Of a DNA stretch of 64,000 nucleotides, positions 17,476 through 25,427 are shown one piece after another; the first letter of the stretch is position 1; every line of letters begins with the position of its first letter. A program made the position numbers and the translations under genes. Source of the DNA: Egibacter rhizosphaerae. GTDB lineage: Bacteria; Actinomycetota; Nitriliruptoria; Euzebyales; Egibacteraceae. The stretch lies in contig NZ_CP036402.1 of assembly GCF_004322855.1 (NCBI RefSeq), positions 1,550,001-1,614,000 on the forward strand, read 5' to 3'. The notes under the pieces were generated by a model that was given only the letters and a program-made list of their open reading frames with translations, made no database searches and was not told where the DNA came from.

Positions 17476-17774
17476 GGCTGCGCGACTGGCTGGACTTGGC
17501 GCTGGGGGTCGCGGCGGTCGTGTTCGTGCTGATCGTCGGCTGGCACTTCGGGTCGGCGTTCGATGAGCAGCAAGAGGCGCTGCGCGAGCTGCGGATCGAG
17601 CTGCGCGAGCCGGGCTCGTTCGCTGACGACGGCGACGCGGGCCCGCGGGGCCGCGTGTTCGAGCAGGTGCCGGAGATGCACGAGCGGCTACGCGACGTCG
17701 ACGGCCAGCTCGACGAGATCGAGCGGCGGCTCGACGAGATCGAGAGCGAGGGCGACGATGGCGACGGTGGGTGA
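17472..17774 (+). CDS. Small phage membrane protein, N-terminal transmembrane helix then coiled coil (100 aa)
   Basis: Residues about 8-25 form a membrane helix (LALGVAAVVFVLIVGWHF). Residues 30-95 are heptad-rich (MHERLRDVDGQLDEIERRL). The layout mirrors the preceding protein, and both genes overlap, suggesting the products act together in the membrane. The 3' end overlaps the next gene by 17 bases. Holin/antiholin or an inner-membrane ejection accessory are possibilities; neither is shown. Confidence 0.65.
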   Translation: MRLRDWLDLALGVAAVVFVLIVGWHFGSAFDEQQEALRELRIELREPGSFADDGDAGPRGRVFEQVPEMHERLRDVDGQLDEIERRLDEIESEGDDGDGG

Positions 17775-18630
17775 ACTGCTCGACCGCGCTGAGTGGCATC
17801 TGACCGGTGGGCTGCGCGCGGAACGCAACCGGCTCGCCGCGCCGCTGTCGACGTCGGACGGCGAGGTCGAGTTGGAGTTCCCCGTGCGGTCGCTGGCGGT
17901 CGGCGAGGTGTTAGAGGTCGGCCGCGAGCTGATGTACGTGTGGCGCGCCGATCCGGATTTGCCGCAGCCGGTCGCGGAGGTCGAGCGCGGTTTCCGCGGC
18001 TCGCCGGTCGAGTCGCATTTCGAGGCGGCGACGGTGCGCCGCAACCCGCGCGCGCCGCGGCATGTGCTGTGGGATTCGATGCTGCGCGAGCTGCGCGAGC
18101 TGTCGGGCACAGGCTTGTTGGGGTTCGAGGCGACGACGAAGGCGCTGAGTGGCGATGAGAGCGTCGTGACCCTCGAACCCGAGGGTAACCATGCGGTGCT
18201 CGGCGTCTACGACGTGAGGCCGGTCTCTGGCAAGGAGGCGCGCATCGGCTGGCGGGTGATCCGCAAGCCCGACCCGGACGAGCACGGGTCGGGGGCGGTG
18301 GTGCGCGTGTGGGGCGCCGAGGGCAAGTCGGTGCGGATCATCTACACGCGCGGGTTCTCCGAGTTCACGTCGGAGTCGGACGATGTGCAGGCCGTGTGCG
18401 GCGTGCCCGACTATGCCGAGGAGGTGTTGGAGGTCGGCGCGGCGCGGCGCGTGCCGCCGGGCGTGATGGGCGAGTTGTTGCAGCGCGACACGGCGCGTGG
18501 GCCGCGGGACGCGCAGGAGATGCAGGCGGGCGGGTTCTTCCGCCAGCAGGTCGACGGGCTGTATCGGCGTGCGGTGAGCGATGCGTTGGCGGCGCAGGCG
18601 GCGGCGTTCCCGCCGGGGAAGGCGCCGTAG
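17758..18630 (+). CDS. Probable head-tail connector/adaptor protein (290 aa)
   Basis: ATG 17758 gives a 290-residue protein of mixed fold (VGELLDRAEWHLTGGLRAER at the N-terminus; VIRKPDPDEHGSG and VRIIYTRGFSEF further on; a long C-terminal helix). Position after the capsid and before the tail genes fits a neck or adaptor protein. No diagnostic motif was recognised, so the name rests on gene order. Confidence 0.55.
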   Translation: MATVGELLDRAEWHLTGGLRAERNRLAAPLSTSDGEVELEFPVRSLAVGEVLEVGRELMYVWRADPDLPQPVAEVERGFRGSPVESHFEAATVRRNPRAPRHVLWDSMLRELRELSGTGLLGFEATTKALSGDESVVTLEPEGNHAVLGVYDVRPVSGKEARIGWRVIRKPDPDEHGSGAVVRVWGAEGKSVRIIYTRGFSEFTSESDDVQAVCGVPDYAEEVLEVGAARRVPPGVMGELLQRDTARGPRDAQEMQAGGFFRQQVDGLYRRAVSDALAAQAAAFPPGKAP

Positions 18631-18631
18631 G

Positions 18632-20410
18632 ATGCGCGCGCGGTCGGGCGAGGTGCCGGGGGCCTATGCGGTCGCGATCGCGGGGCGCAGCTTCGCGGTC
18701 GACGTGGACCAGTGGCAGCGCGGCACGTTGGAGACGCAGCGGCAGCAGATCGACGTGTCGGAGGTGCCCGGCGAGCAGTCGCTGAATCCGCGGGACTTGT
18801 GGCGTCGGTCGCAGCACGATTGGACGCACGGGTCGGGTCAGTTGTGGCGCGACCGCGAGGAGGCGTCGCCGCGCCGGTTCGATGCGTCACGCGGCGTGGA
18901 CCCGTGGGAGCGCGGCGAGTTGACCTTGTTGCCGCGCGCGGAGCGGATCGACTCGTTCTCGGGCACGGTCGGCAAGGCGATCGTGGCGGCGGGCCGCCTG
19001 TACGTGGTGCGCGGCAACTTCTTGTCCTACTGGAACGGGTCGAGCTGGTCGGACACGTCGTCGTTCTCGTCGACGATCGTCGACGTCGCCACCGACGGCG
19101 AGCGGGTGTATTGCGCGACCGAGAGCGACGGGATCGAGGCGGTCACGTCGACCTCGGACAATCCGGCGACGATCAACGACCTCGTCGCCGACCGGGTCGC
19201 GTTCGCGAAGGGCCGGTTGATGGCGGCGGCTGGCGCGGACGTGTACGACGTGAGCGACATCACCGATCCTGATCCGCCCGATCCGGTGTCGGCGCTGGTG
19301 AACCCGGATTGGCAGTGGGACACGTTCGGCGAGGGGCTGCGGTTCATCTTCGCGGCGGGCCATTCGGGCGACACGTCGATGGTGTACCGGTGGGGGATCC
19401 GCGAGGACGGCACGCGGCTGCGCGCCGGGGCGCAGGCGGGACGGTTGCCCGACGGCGAGCGTGTCTACGCGATGGTGTTCTACCTCGGCTTGGTGGTGTT
19501 GGGCACGAGCAAGGGTGTGCGGCTCGGCGTCGAGGAGGGCGAGGGGGTGCAGATCGGCCCGGTGGTGGAGACGGGCGGGCCGGTGCGCGATTTGGAGCCG
19601 CACGGTCGGTTCGTGTGGTTCACGTGGAGCGACCCGGACAACGGGGGCGGGCCGAGTCTCGGGCGGATCGACTTGACGCGGTTCCTGCCGGGGCAGGACC
19701 TGGTGGCCGCGTGGGCGCCGGATCTTGAGGCCGAGGGCGTGTCGAGCGGCGAGTGCGTGTCGGTGGTCACGTTCGACGACCGGCGCGTGTTCGTGGTCGA
19801 GGGCGAGGGCGTGTTCCGCGAGTCGACGGTGCCGGTCGGCGAGGGCTGGGTCGATTCGGGGCGTGTGGCGTTCGGGCTCGACGAGGAGAAGGTGTTCTGG
19901 TCGTTCGATGTGCACGCCGACTCGTTGCCGGTCGGCGCGACGGTGGCCGCCGAGGTGCGCGTCGACGGCAGCGACGATCCGGCGGGTCGCGGGTCGGTGT
20001 CGAGCGTCAGCGATCCGACGTTGCGGGTGCGCGTCGGGGGGCGCGGTGAGTACGCGCAGTCGCGAGTGACCCTGTCTGCGGGCGGCGGTGAGGCGCCGGT
20101 GGTGACGCGCTGGCTGTTGCGCGCCTATGGGGTGCCGGACCGCAGCGACGTGGTGCAGGTCCCCTTGAACCTGTACGAGACGGTGGCGCGGTTCCACGGC
20201 GGCGTCGAGCACGCCGACCCCGAGCGCGAGTTCGACTGGCTAAAGCGCATCGAACGCGACGGCGAGCCGGTCGAGGTGCAGGAGCTGGGGCGGCACTATT
20301 GGGCGGTGATCGACCAGATCGTGCGCGGCCCGAATCTGCGCTTGTCGACGGATGGGCACAGCTTGGAGGGCCCGTGTGTGGTGACGTTGCGGGTGATCGA
20401 CGATGGCTAG
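18632..20410 (+). CDS. Phage tail protein, probable beta-propeller (592 aa)
   Basis: After a short N-terminal region, residues 100-420 contain repeated blade-like strands (IVAAGRLYVVRGNFLSYWNG, VATDGERVYCATE, AMVFYLGLVVLGTSKG, FDDRRVFVVEGEGVFRE). This is typical of propeller-like phage tail or neck proteins. The last 130 residues are different and end in LEGPCVVTLRVIDDG. It overlaps the tail-fibre gene by 8 bases, consistent with a tail tip or tube protein to which the fibre attaches. Fold inference only. Confidence 0.6.
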   Translation: MRARSGEVPGAYAVAIAGRSFAVDVDQWQRGTLETQRQQIDVSEVPGEQSLNPRDLWRRSQHDWTHGSGQLWRDREEASPRRFDASRGVDPWERGELTLLPRAERIDSFSGTVGKAIVAAGRLYVVRGNFLSYWNGSSWSDTSSFSSTIVDVATDGERVYCATESDGIEAVTSTSDNPATINDLVADRVAFAKGRLMAAAGADVYDVSDITDPDPPDPVSALVNPDWQWDTFGEGLRFIFAAGHSGDTSMVYRWGIREDGTRLRAGAQAGRLPDGERVYAMVFYLGLVVLGTSKGVRLGVEEGEGVQIGPVVETGGPVRDLEPHGRFVWFTWSDPDNGGGPSLGRIDLTRFLPGQDLVAAWAPDLEAEGVSSGECVSVVTFDDRRVFVVEGEGVFRESTVPVGEGWVDSGRVAFGLDEEKVFWSFDVHADSLPVGATVAAEVRVDGSDDPAGRGSVSSVSDPTLRVRVGGRGEYAQSRVTLSAGGGEAPVVTRWLLRAYGVPDRSDVVQVPLNLYETVARFHGGVEHADPEREFDWLKRIERDGEPVEVQELGRHYWAVIDQIVRGPNLRLSTDGHSLEGPCVVTLRVIDDG

Positions 20411-21821
20411 CGACCGCGACCGTGTGATCGGCGACCTGATTGAGCATGCGGGGCTCGACAGCGATTTCGCGGCGAACCTCAAGTCGCGGCTCGCGCGCGC
20501 GGGGGTAGAGACATCCGCCAACGTCGAGGGGGCGATCGACGCGCACGAGTCGCCGGTTGAGGACGAAGATCCCGTGCCGCAGATCGTGTCGATTCGTCGG
20601 GGTCGCCCGTCGGGCGCGTTCGTCGGCTGGTCGGGCTCGTCGCTGGTGCACGGCCACGGTTATTACCAGTTGCAGGTCGCGATCGACAGCGGGTTCGGCG
20701 ACGTGCTCGACGATGTGGCGACCGCGTCGACGTGGGCGATCGTCGAGGAGATCACGGTTGGTGCGGGCAAGTGGGCGCGCGTCCGCGCGGTCGATGCGGC
20801 GGGCACTGTGGGCGAGTGGTCGGATGGGGTCGAGGTCGAGCCGTTGCAGGTGGATACGGGCGACTATGGCGACGGGTCGGTGACGGACGAGAAGGTCCAG
20901 AGTCTTACGGCGGACAAGATTACGGCGGGCACGATCAACGCGGGCGTGATCGACGTCATCAACTTGAACGCGAACAACATCACGGCGGGCACGATCTCAG
21001 CGGACCGCATCGGAGCGGGCGAGATCGAGGCGACGATCTCGATCGACGCGCCGACATTCACGTTGAAGTACGAAGGCGGCGGCCGGCAGCCGGAGATGGA
21101 GATCGCCATCGAGAACGATGGCGCCGAGATCGGCGTGACCGATGGCGGGCTGGTGGTCGACGTTCCGCAGGGCTCCATCAACCTGATCCCCAGCGGCCTC
21201 GGGTCGCTGCAGTATTCGGGCAGCGAGGTCGCGACGCAGAACTATGTGCAGAGCTACATCAACTCCAACGACCCGTTCCACAGCCACCCGTACGTGAACA
21301 GCGGCACGAGCGTGACGCAGACGATGAACGCGACGCTCAACAACACGAACGGGCTTTTCCGCGCTTCTGACGGCGGCACGGCCCCGTACATGGGGCTCGG
21401 TGAGGACTGGCGCGGGTCGGGCTTGCGCGTGGGTCGAAGCGACGGGACGACGTTCCGGTTCTTCGACGGGCACATTGGCGCGCTTGAGGGCACCGGCGAC
21501 ACGAACTACACGAGCATCAACGCCGACTCGTTCGACGAGCAGTCCGCCCGCGCGTCGAAACGCGACATCGAACCGCTCGACTCCGCGCTCAACACCGTGC
21601 TTGCCACCGACGTCGTCACGTTCGCCAAGAAGCACCGCGACGCCGACAAGCGCCGCGTCGGCGTGATCGCCGACGACCTGCCCGACCTGCTCCGCCGCGA
21701 CGTGCCCGACGAGCGCGGCGAGCGTGTCTCGTGGGCCGTGTCGGGCGTGCAGCTCGCCGCGTTCGCGTGGCGCGCGATCCAAGAACTCGCCGACCGCATG
21801 GAGGAGACCCAGGGTGGCTGA
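20403..21821 (+). CDS. Tail fibre with C-terminal S74-type intramolecular chaperone (472 aa)
   Basis: Residues 50-150 include a fibronectin-like segment. Then come repeats around LTADKITAGTINAGVIDV, typical of trimeric fibre shafts. The C-terminal 110 residues match the peptidase_S74 chaperone domain: SARASKRDIEPLDSALNTV carries the Ser/Lys pair used for self-cleavage, followed by RVGVIADDLPDLLRRD and VQLAAFAWRAIQEL. That domain folds the trimer and is then cut off. Together with the tailspike at 11-12.9 kb the phage has two receptor-binding proteins. Confidence 0.85.
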   Translation: MASDRDRVIGDLIEHAGLDSDFAANLKSRLARAGVETSANVEGAIDAHESPVEDEDPVPQIVSIRRGRPSGAFVGWSGSSLVHGHGYYQLQVAIDSGFGDVLDDVATASTWAIVEEITVGAGKWARVRAVDAAGTVGEWSDGVEVEPLQVDTGDYGDGSVTDEKVQSLTADKITAGTINAGVIDVINLNANNITAGTISADRIGAGEIEATISIDAPTFTLKYEGGGRQPEMEIAIENDGAEIGVTDGGLVVDVPQGSINLIPSGLGSLQYSGSEVATQNYVQSYINSNDPFHSHPYVNSGTSVTQTMNATLNNTNGLFRASDGGTAPYMGLGEDWRGSGLRVGRSDGTTFRFFDGHIGALEGTGDTNYTSINADSFDEQSARASKRDIEPLDSALNTVLATDVVTFAKKHRDADKRRVGVIADDLPDLLRRDVPDERGERVSWAVSGVQLAAFAWRAIQELADRMEETQGG

Positions 21822-22017
21822 CGCGCACAAGGTCATCGACCGGCTCGCCGACCGCATCGCCAAGCTCGAAACCGAGAACGCCGCCTTGAAGGTCGACCTC
21901 GCCGACGCGGTGCAGGCGCTCGGCGAACTCCGCCGCGAACTACAGGAACAACCTGTGGCAGAATCGGGTGAGCCCGTCGACGTCGACCAAGGAGACGCGA
22001 GTGAACCGCCTCGCTAA
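21814..22017 (+). CDS. Small coiled-coil phage protein (67 aa)
   Basis: GTG 21814 has GGAGGAG a few bases upstream and overlaps the fibre gene stop. The product is a single amphipathic coiled coil (RIAKLETENAALKVDLADAV) with an acidic tail and no membrane segment. Placed between tail fibre and holin candidate it could be a fibre-attachment chaperone or a lysis regulator. Confidence 0.6.
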   Translation: MADAHKVIDRLADRIAKLETENAALKVDLADAVQALGELRRELQEQPVAESGEPVDVDQGDASEPPR

Positions 22018-22393
22018 CGCCGCCCACCGCGCGCGCCGCGCCGCCCGCGACCATCCGCCCGCCACCGCCGCCGGCCTCACCGGCGCCGTCGCCACGCTGC
22101 TCGTCCGCCTCGCCGACTGGGGGCTCGACGCGGTCGCCGTGCCCGACGGGGTGGCGCAGGCCGCCGAGGCGGTCGCGGTGATCGTCGCCATGCTCGTCGG
22201 CGCTGCGATCGGCAAGGCCGCCGAGCGGTGGACGTGGCCCGACGAGACTCACCGGGCCGCCGCCGCCTACGCGCTGTTCAAACAGGCGCCGCGCAGCGAC
22301 GAGGAGGCCGAGGGCTATCTGCAGGCGCTGGGTGTCGGTTCGGTGCGCGAGGCCGCGGAGCTGATCGGCCTCGACGTCGACGAGGAGGCGTAG
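22001..22393 (+). CDS. Probable holin (130 aa)
   Basis: GTG 22001 is preceded by AAGGAG. The protein has a basic N-terminus (NAAHRARRAARDH) and two hydrophobic segments at about residues 20-45 and 55-75 (EAVAVIVAMLVGAAIGKAA). A charged C-terminus follows. Size, two membrane segments and position directly upstream of the amidase gene (4-bp gap) fit a class II holin that releases the endolysin. The first segment is only moderately hydrophobic. Confidence 0.65.
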   Translation: MNRLANAAHRARRAARDHPPATAAGLTGAVATLLVRLADWGLDAVAVPDGVAQAAEAVAVIVAMLVGAAIGKAAERWTWPDETHRAAAAYALFKQAPRSDEEAEGYLQALGVGSVREAAELIGLDVDEEA

Positions 22394-22396
22394 CCG

Positions 22397-23170
22397 TTGT
22401 TGACGCGGTCGCGTTCCGAGCTGGGTATCGCGCGTGGCGGGGGCTTGTCGACGCCGGTCGACATGGTGGTGTGGCACACCGAGGACGGCGCGCCGGTCGA
22501 CGCGAGCATGTCGGTGGCCCAGGAGGTCGCGCGCGTCGACGCGATCGACGCGTGGCACAAGTCGATCGGCTGGCGCGGCTTCGGCTACAACGACTGCGTG
22601 TTCCCCTCGGGGCGTGTGTATGAGGGGCGCGGCGATTCGCAGGGCGCGCACGTGGCGGGCCACAACGACTCGTCGTGGGGGGTGCTGTGGCCCGGCGATG
22701 GGAACCGGCATGGGTTGACGTCGCAGCAGGTCGCCGCGTCGGGGGATCTTGTGCGCTGGCGCATCGAGCGCGGCCACGTGTCTGAGGGGTATCGGTCGCG
22801 GGGTCATCGCGATCTGGACGCGTCGAAGTCGTGTCCGGGCACGCACAAGTATCCGTCGGTGTCGAAGCTCTCCGGCCTATCCCCCGGCGACGATGGCGAC
22901 GAGGGCGAGGAGATCGAGGAGGCGAGGTTCGAGATGCTGGTCTATGCAGAAGGCGCGGACGAGCTGTCGGCCGCAGCGGTCGTGGCGGCCAAGCGCGAGG
23001 GCGTGTTCACCTCGGACGCGGAGCAGGCGCGCGCGGAGATCGAGCGCGGCGGCAAGGTGTTCGCGGTCGGCGGTCCGGCGGCGGAGACGCTGTCGGGGTT
23101 GCCGTCGTCGCGGAAGCTGGTCGGCGCGGATCGGGTGTCGTCGTTGAGTAAGGCGCTGTCGAAGCTCTAG
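22397..23170 (+). CDS. Endolysin: N-acetylmuramoyl-L-alanine amidase with C-terminal wall-binding repeat (257 aa)
   Basis: TTG start at 22397 follows GAGGAGG by 8-9 bases. Residues 20-150 are an Amidase_2/PGRP-type zinc amidase: H27 in VVWHTED, GYNDCVFPSGRVYEGRG, AGHN, and the second zinc site GHRDLDASKSCPG. Residues 170-257 resemble one cell-wall-binding type 2 repeat (AVGGPAAETLS, then LVGADRVSSLSKAL), a module seen in actinobacterial and firmicute wall proteins. It cleaves the stem peptide from MurNAc for lysis. It shares a CTAG stop palindrome with the convergent gene. Confidence 0.88.
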   Translation: MLTRSRSELGIARGGGLSTPVDMVVWHTEDGAPVDASMSVAQEVARVDAIDAWHKSIGWRGFGYNDCVFPSGRVYEGRGDSQGAHVAGHNDSSWGVLWPGDGNRHGLTSQQVAASGDLVRWRIERGHVSEGYRSRGHRDLDASKSCPGTHKYPSVSKLSGLSPGDDGDEGEEIEEARFEMLVYAEGADELSAAAVVAAKREGVFTSDAEQARAEIERGGKVFAVGGPAAETLSGLPSSRKLVGADRVSSLSKALSKL

Positions 23171-23466
23171 TCGAGTTCGAGGCGGTAGGCGTAGCGGACG
23201 GGGGCGGGGTCGCCGCGTTCGCGGGCGGCGTCTCGGCGGGGGCGGCAGCGTGTGGGGCAGTGGCACACCTGTTTGGTGATGGTGTGGCCGGCGTTGCGGA
23301 GTTCGGAGAGGGCTCGCCACCATCCTTGGCCGGCGCTGCGCCAGTGTTGGAGGCGCATGGAGCAGACCCAGCCGTTGGTGGTGGGTTCGGTGTGGGCGTG
23401 TTGGAGGGTGGTGAGGGCGCGTTGGGCGCGGGGGCGTAGGTAGGTGTCCTCGGCTGTGGTGCTCAC
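23167..23466 (-). CDS. Small phage protein, possible winged helix (99 aa)
   Basis: GTG start at 23466 with AGAGG upstream. The segment WWRALSELRNAGHTITKQVC looks like a winged-helix recognition region, followed by an arginine-rich loop and a final strand YAYRLELD. It is the last leftward early gene and meets the endolysin gene tail to tail, sharing the palindromic CTAG stop. A DNA-binding role is possible but unproven. Confidence 0.6.
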   Translation of the reverse strand: MSTTAEDTYLRPRAQRALTTLQHAHTEPTTNGWVCSMRLQHWRSAGQGWWRALSELRNAGHTITKQVCHCPTRCRPRRDAARERGDPAPVRYAYRLELD

Positions 23467-23512
23467 CGGGTCACCTCTCGTCGCGGGCCAGCGCGGGTCA
23501 GCGCGTCGTCAC

Positions 23513-23722
23513 TCACCAGTCTGCAACCTCCCTCACGGACACGATGTCGCGGCAGCGGGGGCACCACTCACCCCAGCCGATGATCGGCGCGCCCTTGCAC
23601 GGCTGGGTGCCGTCGTCGGGCCAGTCGCCGTTGAAGTGCTCGGGCTTGCTGGCCAGTACCCAGCGGGAGACGTGACCGCAGCCCTGCTTGACGATCCACT
23701 CCGGCGCGTCATCACCGCTCAC
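23513..23722 (-). CDS. Small zinc-binding phage protein (69 aa)
   Basis: GTG 23722 starts a protein beginning MSGDD. Cys/His residues lie at CGH, QPCKG and WCPRCRD, suggesting one structural zinc site. Its first residues copy those of the small gene immediately upstream (also MSGDD), hinting at a shared translation-initiation cassette or duplication. Function unknown. Confidence 0.6.
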   Translation of the reverse strand: MSGDDAPEWIVKQGCGHVSRWVLASKPEHFNGDWPDDGTQPCKGAPIIGWGEWCPRCRDIVSVREVADW

Positions 23723-23840
23723 CTTGCGCCTCCCTTGTCGCGCCGCAGATCACGCACTGGTAGGTCGCGAACCAGTGCCCCTCACCGTGCGTCTCGTCGC
23801 AGCCGTCGCCGCAGTAGTGCGTCACGTCGTCACCGCTCAC
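23712..23840 (-). CDS. Zinc-ribbon microprotein (42 aa)
   Basis: GTG 23840 overlaps the upstream stop (GTGA), and the reading frame overlaps the next gene by 11 bases. The translated product begins MSGDDVTHYCGDGCDE and contains a CxxC pair further on (YQCVICGA), giving four cysteines in 42 residues. Coupled overlaps on both sides support real coding despite the small size. Confidence 0.55.
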   Translation of the reverse strand: MSGDDVTHYCGDGCDETHGEGHWFATYQCVICGATREAQGER

Positions 23841-24052
23841 CGTCGACCCCCCTCACGCTGCGTGGCCGCAATCCCCGCCCTCATCTCCTCAAGATTCTCC
23901 AGAATCTCCTCGGTCTCGCGGCGCTGAAGCACAAGACCACGACGAACCGCCTGTCCGATGAGCATCCGGTATCGCGGCGTGCCGAGATGTAGTGCCAGGT
24001 TGGCTAGCTTCCATGCGACCCGGTTCCGGCGGCAGTTCAGTCGTTCACTCAT
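23837..24052 (-). CDS. Small basic phage protein (71 aa)
   Basis: ATG 24052 has GGAG nearby upstream. The protein is helical and basic (RRNRVAWKLANLALHLGTPR), with an amphipathic segment RRETEEILENLEEM. It is the first gene after a strong hairpin terminator, so the four genes 24,052-23,167 need either read-through or an unseen promoter. No family recognised. Confidence 0.6.
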   Translation of the reverse strand: MSERLNCRRNRVAWKLANLALHLGTPRYRMLIGQAVRRGLVLQRRETEEILENLEEMRAGIAATQREGGRR

Positions 24053-24110
24053 CTCCGTGCTCCTCTCCGGTGAGCGCTGGGGCGCGTGATCGGCGAACGC
24101 GAGCACGCGA

Positions 24111-24148
24111 CGCGGCGGGGACGCAGGCACACCTGCGTCCCCGCCGCG
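24111..24148 (-). terminator. Perfect 17-bp hairpin terminator
   Basis: Arms 24111-24127 (CGCGGCGGGGACGCAGG) and 24132-24148 pair perfectly around the loop CACA. It lies ten bases beyond the 3' end of the 24,158 gene and most likely ends the long leftward early operon. The symmetric stem could act on either strand, and no T-tract is present. Confidence 0.75.
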
Positions 24149-24157
24149 TACGAGCTA

Positions 24158-24925
24158 CTAGGCATGACCATTCCCATGCCCACGCAGCGACTTCGCCTTC
24201 TCCGCAGCCGCCTCCACCAGCCGCGAAGCCGGCGAAACATACCGCTCCGCGCGGTTCTGATCGTCACGCTGCACCTGCTCCGCAGACACAGACATCGCCA
24301 GCGCGTACGCGGCCTCCTCCACAGCCACGTCCTGCGACATCGGCCACTCCGTCGCCGTCGCAAGGAACTTCCCGTAGATCGGCCGCATCTCCCCCAAGCC
24401 CGCGTAGCGGCCAGCGTGGCGCCAGCACTCCGAGAGCGTGTCAGGGTCGAAGATCACCGGATCGACCTCGACCGGCAGCGAGAACGACCACTCCGTAAAC
24501 ATGCCGCGCGTCCGCGGCGTCCGGTTCTTCTGCACACCGACCGTCTTCCGCAGCCGGAAACTGCCGTCCTTCCACAGTTCCTCCGGGTCTCGCGGCCCGT
24601 CGTACACGAGGTCGGCGTGTTCGGTGAGTGGGAACACGCCGCGGAGGACGTCTTGGCCGCGCTTGATCCGCTTGGCGCCGTCCTGCAAGCACCGCAACAC
24701 GTTCCACGCGGGCAGGCACGGCCCGTTCCCGTTCGTGTAGAGGCTGCCGTAGAACTCCAAGCGGGAGATCTCCCACAAGTCGGCCTCGGTCTTGTTGCGC
24801 TTCTTGCTGACGGCTGCGATCGCTCGCGCGTAGTCGTCGAGCGGGTCGGCGAGACGTTCGTTGTGCACTACCAGCGGGGTGCCTCCGGCCTCGCTGCGGC
24901 CGTCGGCGGTGAGGAGAACCTGCAT
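24158..24925 (-). CDS. Conserved phage early protein of the recombination region (255 aa)
   Basis: ATG 24925 has AAAGGAAGG upstream. The opening (MQVLLTADGRSEAGGTPLVVHN) and the blocks RLEFYGSLYTNGNGPCLPAW, CLQDGAKRIKRGQDVLRGV and AGRYAGLGEMRPIYG match a family that is common in phage genomes beside recombination genes. No function is established that I know of. It is separated from the Cas4-like nuclease gene by the pentamer repeat array and is the last gene before a strong terminator. Confidence 0.65.
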   Translation of the reverse strand: MQVLLTADGRSEAGGTPLVVHNERLADPLDDYARAIAAVSKKRNKTEADLWEISRLEFYGSLYTNGNGPCLPAWNVLRCLQDGAKRIKRGQDVLRGVFPLTEHADLVYDGPRDPEELWKDGSFRLRKTVGVQKNRTPRTRGMFTEWSFSLPVEVDPVIFDPDTLSECWRHAGRYAGLGEMRPIYGKFLATATEWPMSQDVAVEEAAYALAMSVSAEQVQRDDQNRAERYVSPASRLVEAAAEKAKSLRGHGNGHA

Positions 24926-25011
24926 GGTTCGTCACCTTCCTTTCTGGCTACGTGCGCCACTGGGTGTGTGGCGCGATAGATGGCGGGGCGGGTGTCCGCT
25001 GCCCGTGGAGC

Positions 25012-25427
25012 GGGGGGAAGGGAAGCCTTGTGTTGCCGCGCCTGGCGATGCCACGCCAGGCCTGGCCCCGCGAGGGCTCGCCTGGACGCGCCAAGCCTCG
25101 CCACGCGGAGGGGAGATGAGCCGGGCCGAGCCCCGATATGCCCTGCCACGCCGCGCCGATACGAGCCATGCCGCGCCAGAGGGGAGAAAAGCCATGACCC
25201 GCCGTGCCGAGCCGCGCCAGGCCATGCCAAGCCCAGACAGGTCGCGCCTGGCCAGGGGAAGGGGAGACGAGCCGGGCCTTGCCCCGCCGCGCCAAGCCAT
25301 GCCGCGCCTAGCCCCGCGGCGAGAAGGGAAGCCCAGCCCTGCCTCGGCAAGCCCGGCTAGCCAAACCAAGCCGCACCATGCGGGGACGCGCCTAGCCACG
25401 CCGGGAAAAGCCGAGCCGCAGCGAACC
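25012..25427. repeat. GCCNN pentamer array with purine-block superrepeats
   Basis: The interval is built almost wholly of the degenerate pentamer GCCNN (for example GCCATGCCAAGCCCAGACAG), read on the + strand. Purine-rich blocks such as GGGGAGATGAGCC interrupt it at about 25012, 25107, 25178, 25253, 25319 and 25401, spaced roughly 60-95 bases. Because the unit avoids stop codons, nearly all six frames are open and give the same five-residue pattern (Ala/Arg/Trp/Gly-rich). I therefore regard it as non-coding. The 24926-25011 flank holds only the leader of the downstream gene. Confidence 0.8.

Noticed and set aside
25012-25427. CRISPR array
   Set aside because: Units are five bases long and degenerate, without 25-40 bp repeats or unique spacers, even though a Cas4-like nuclease is next to it.
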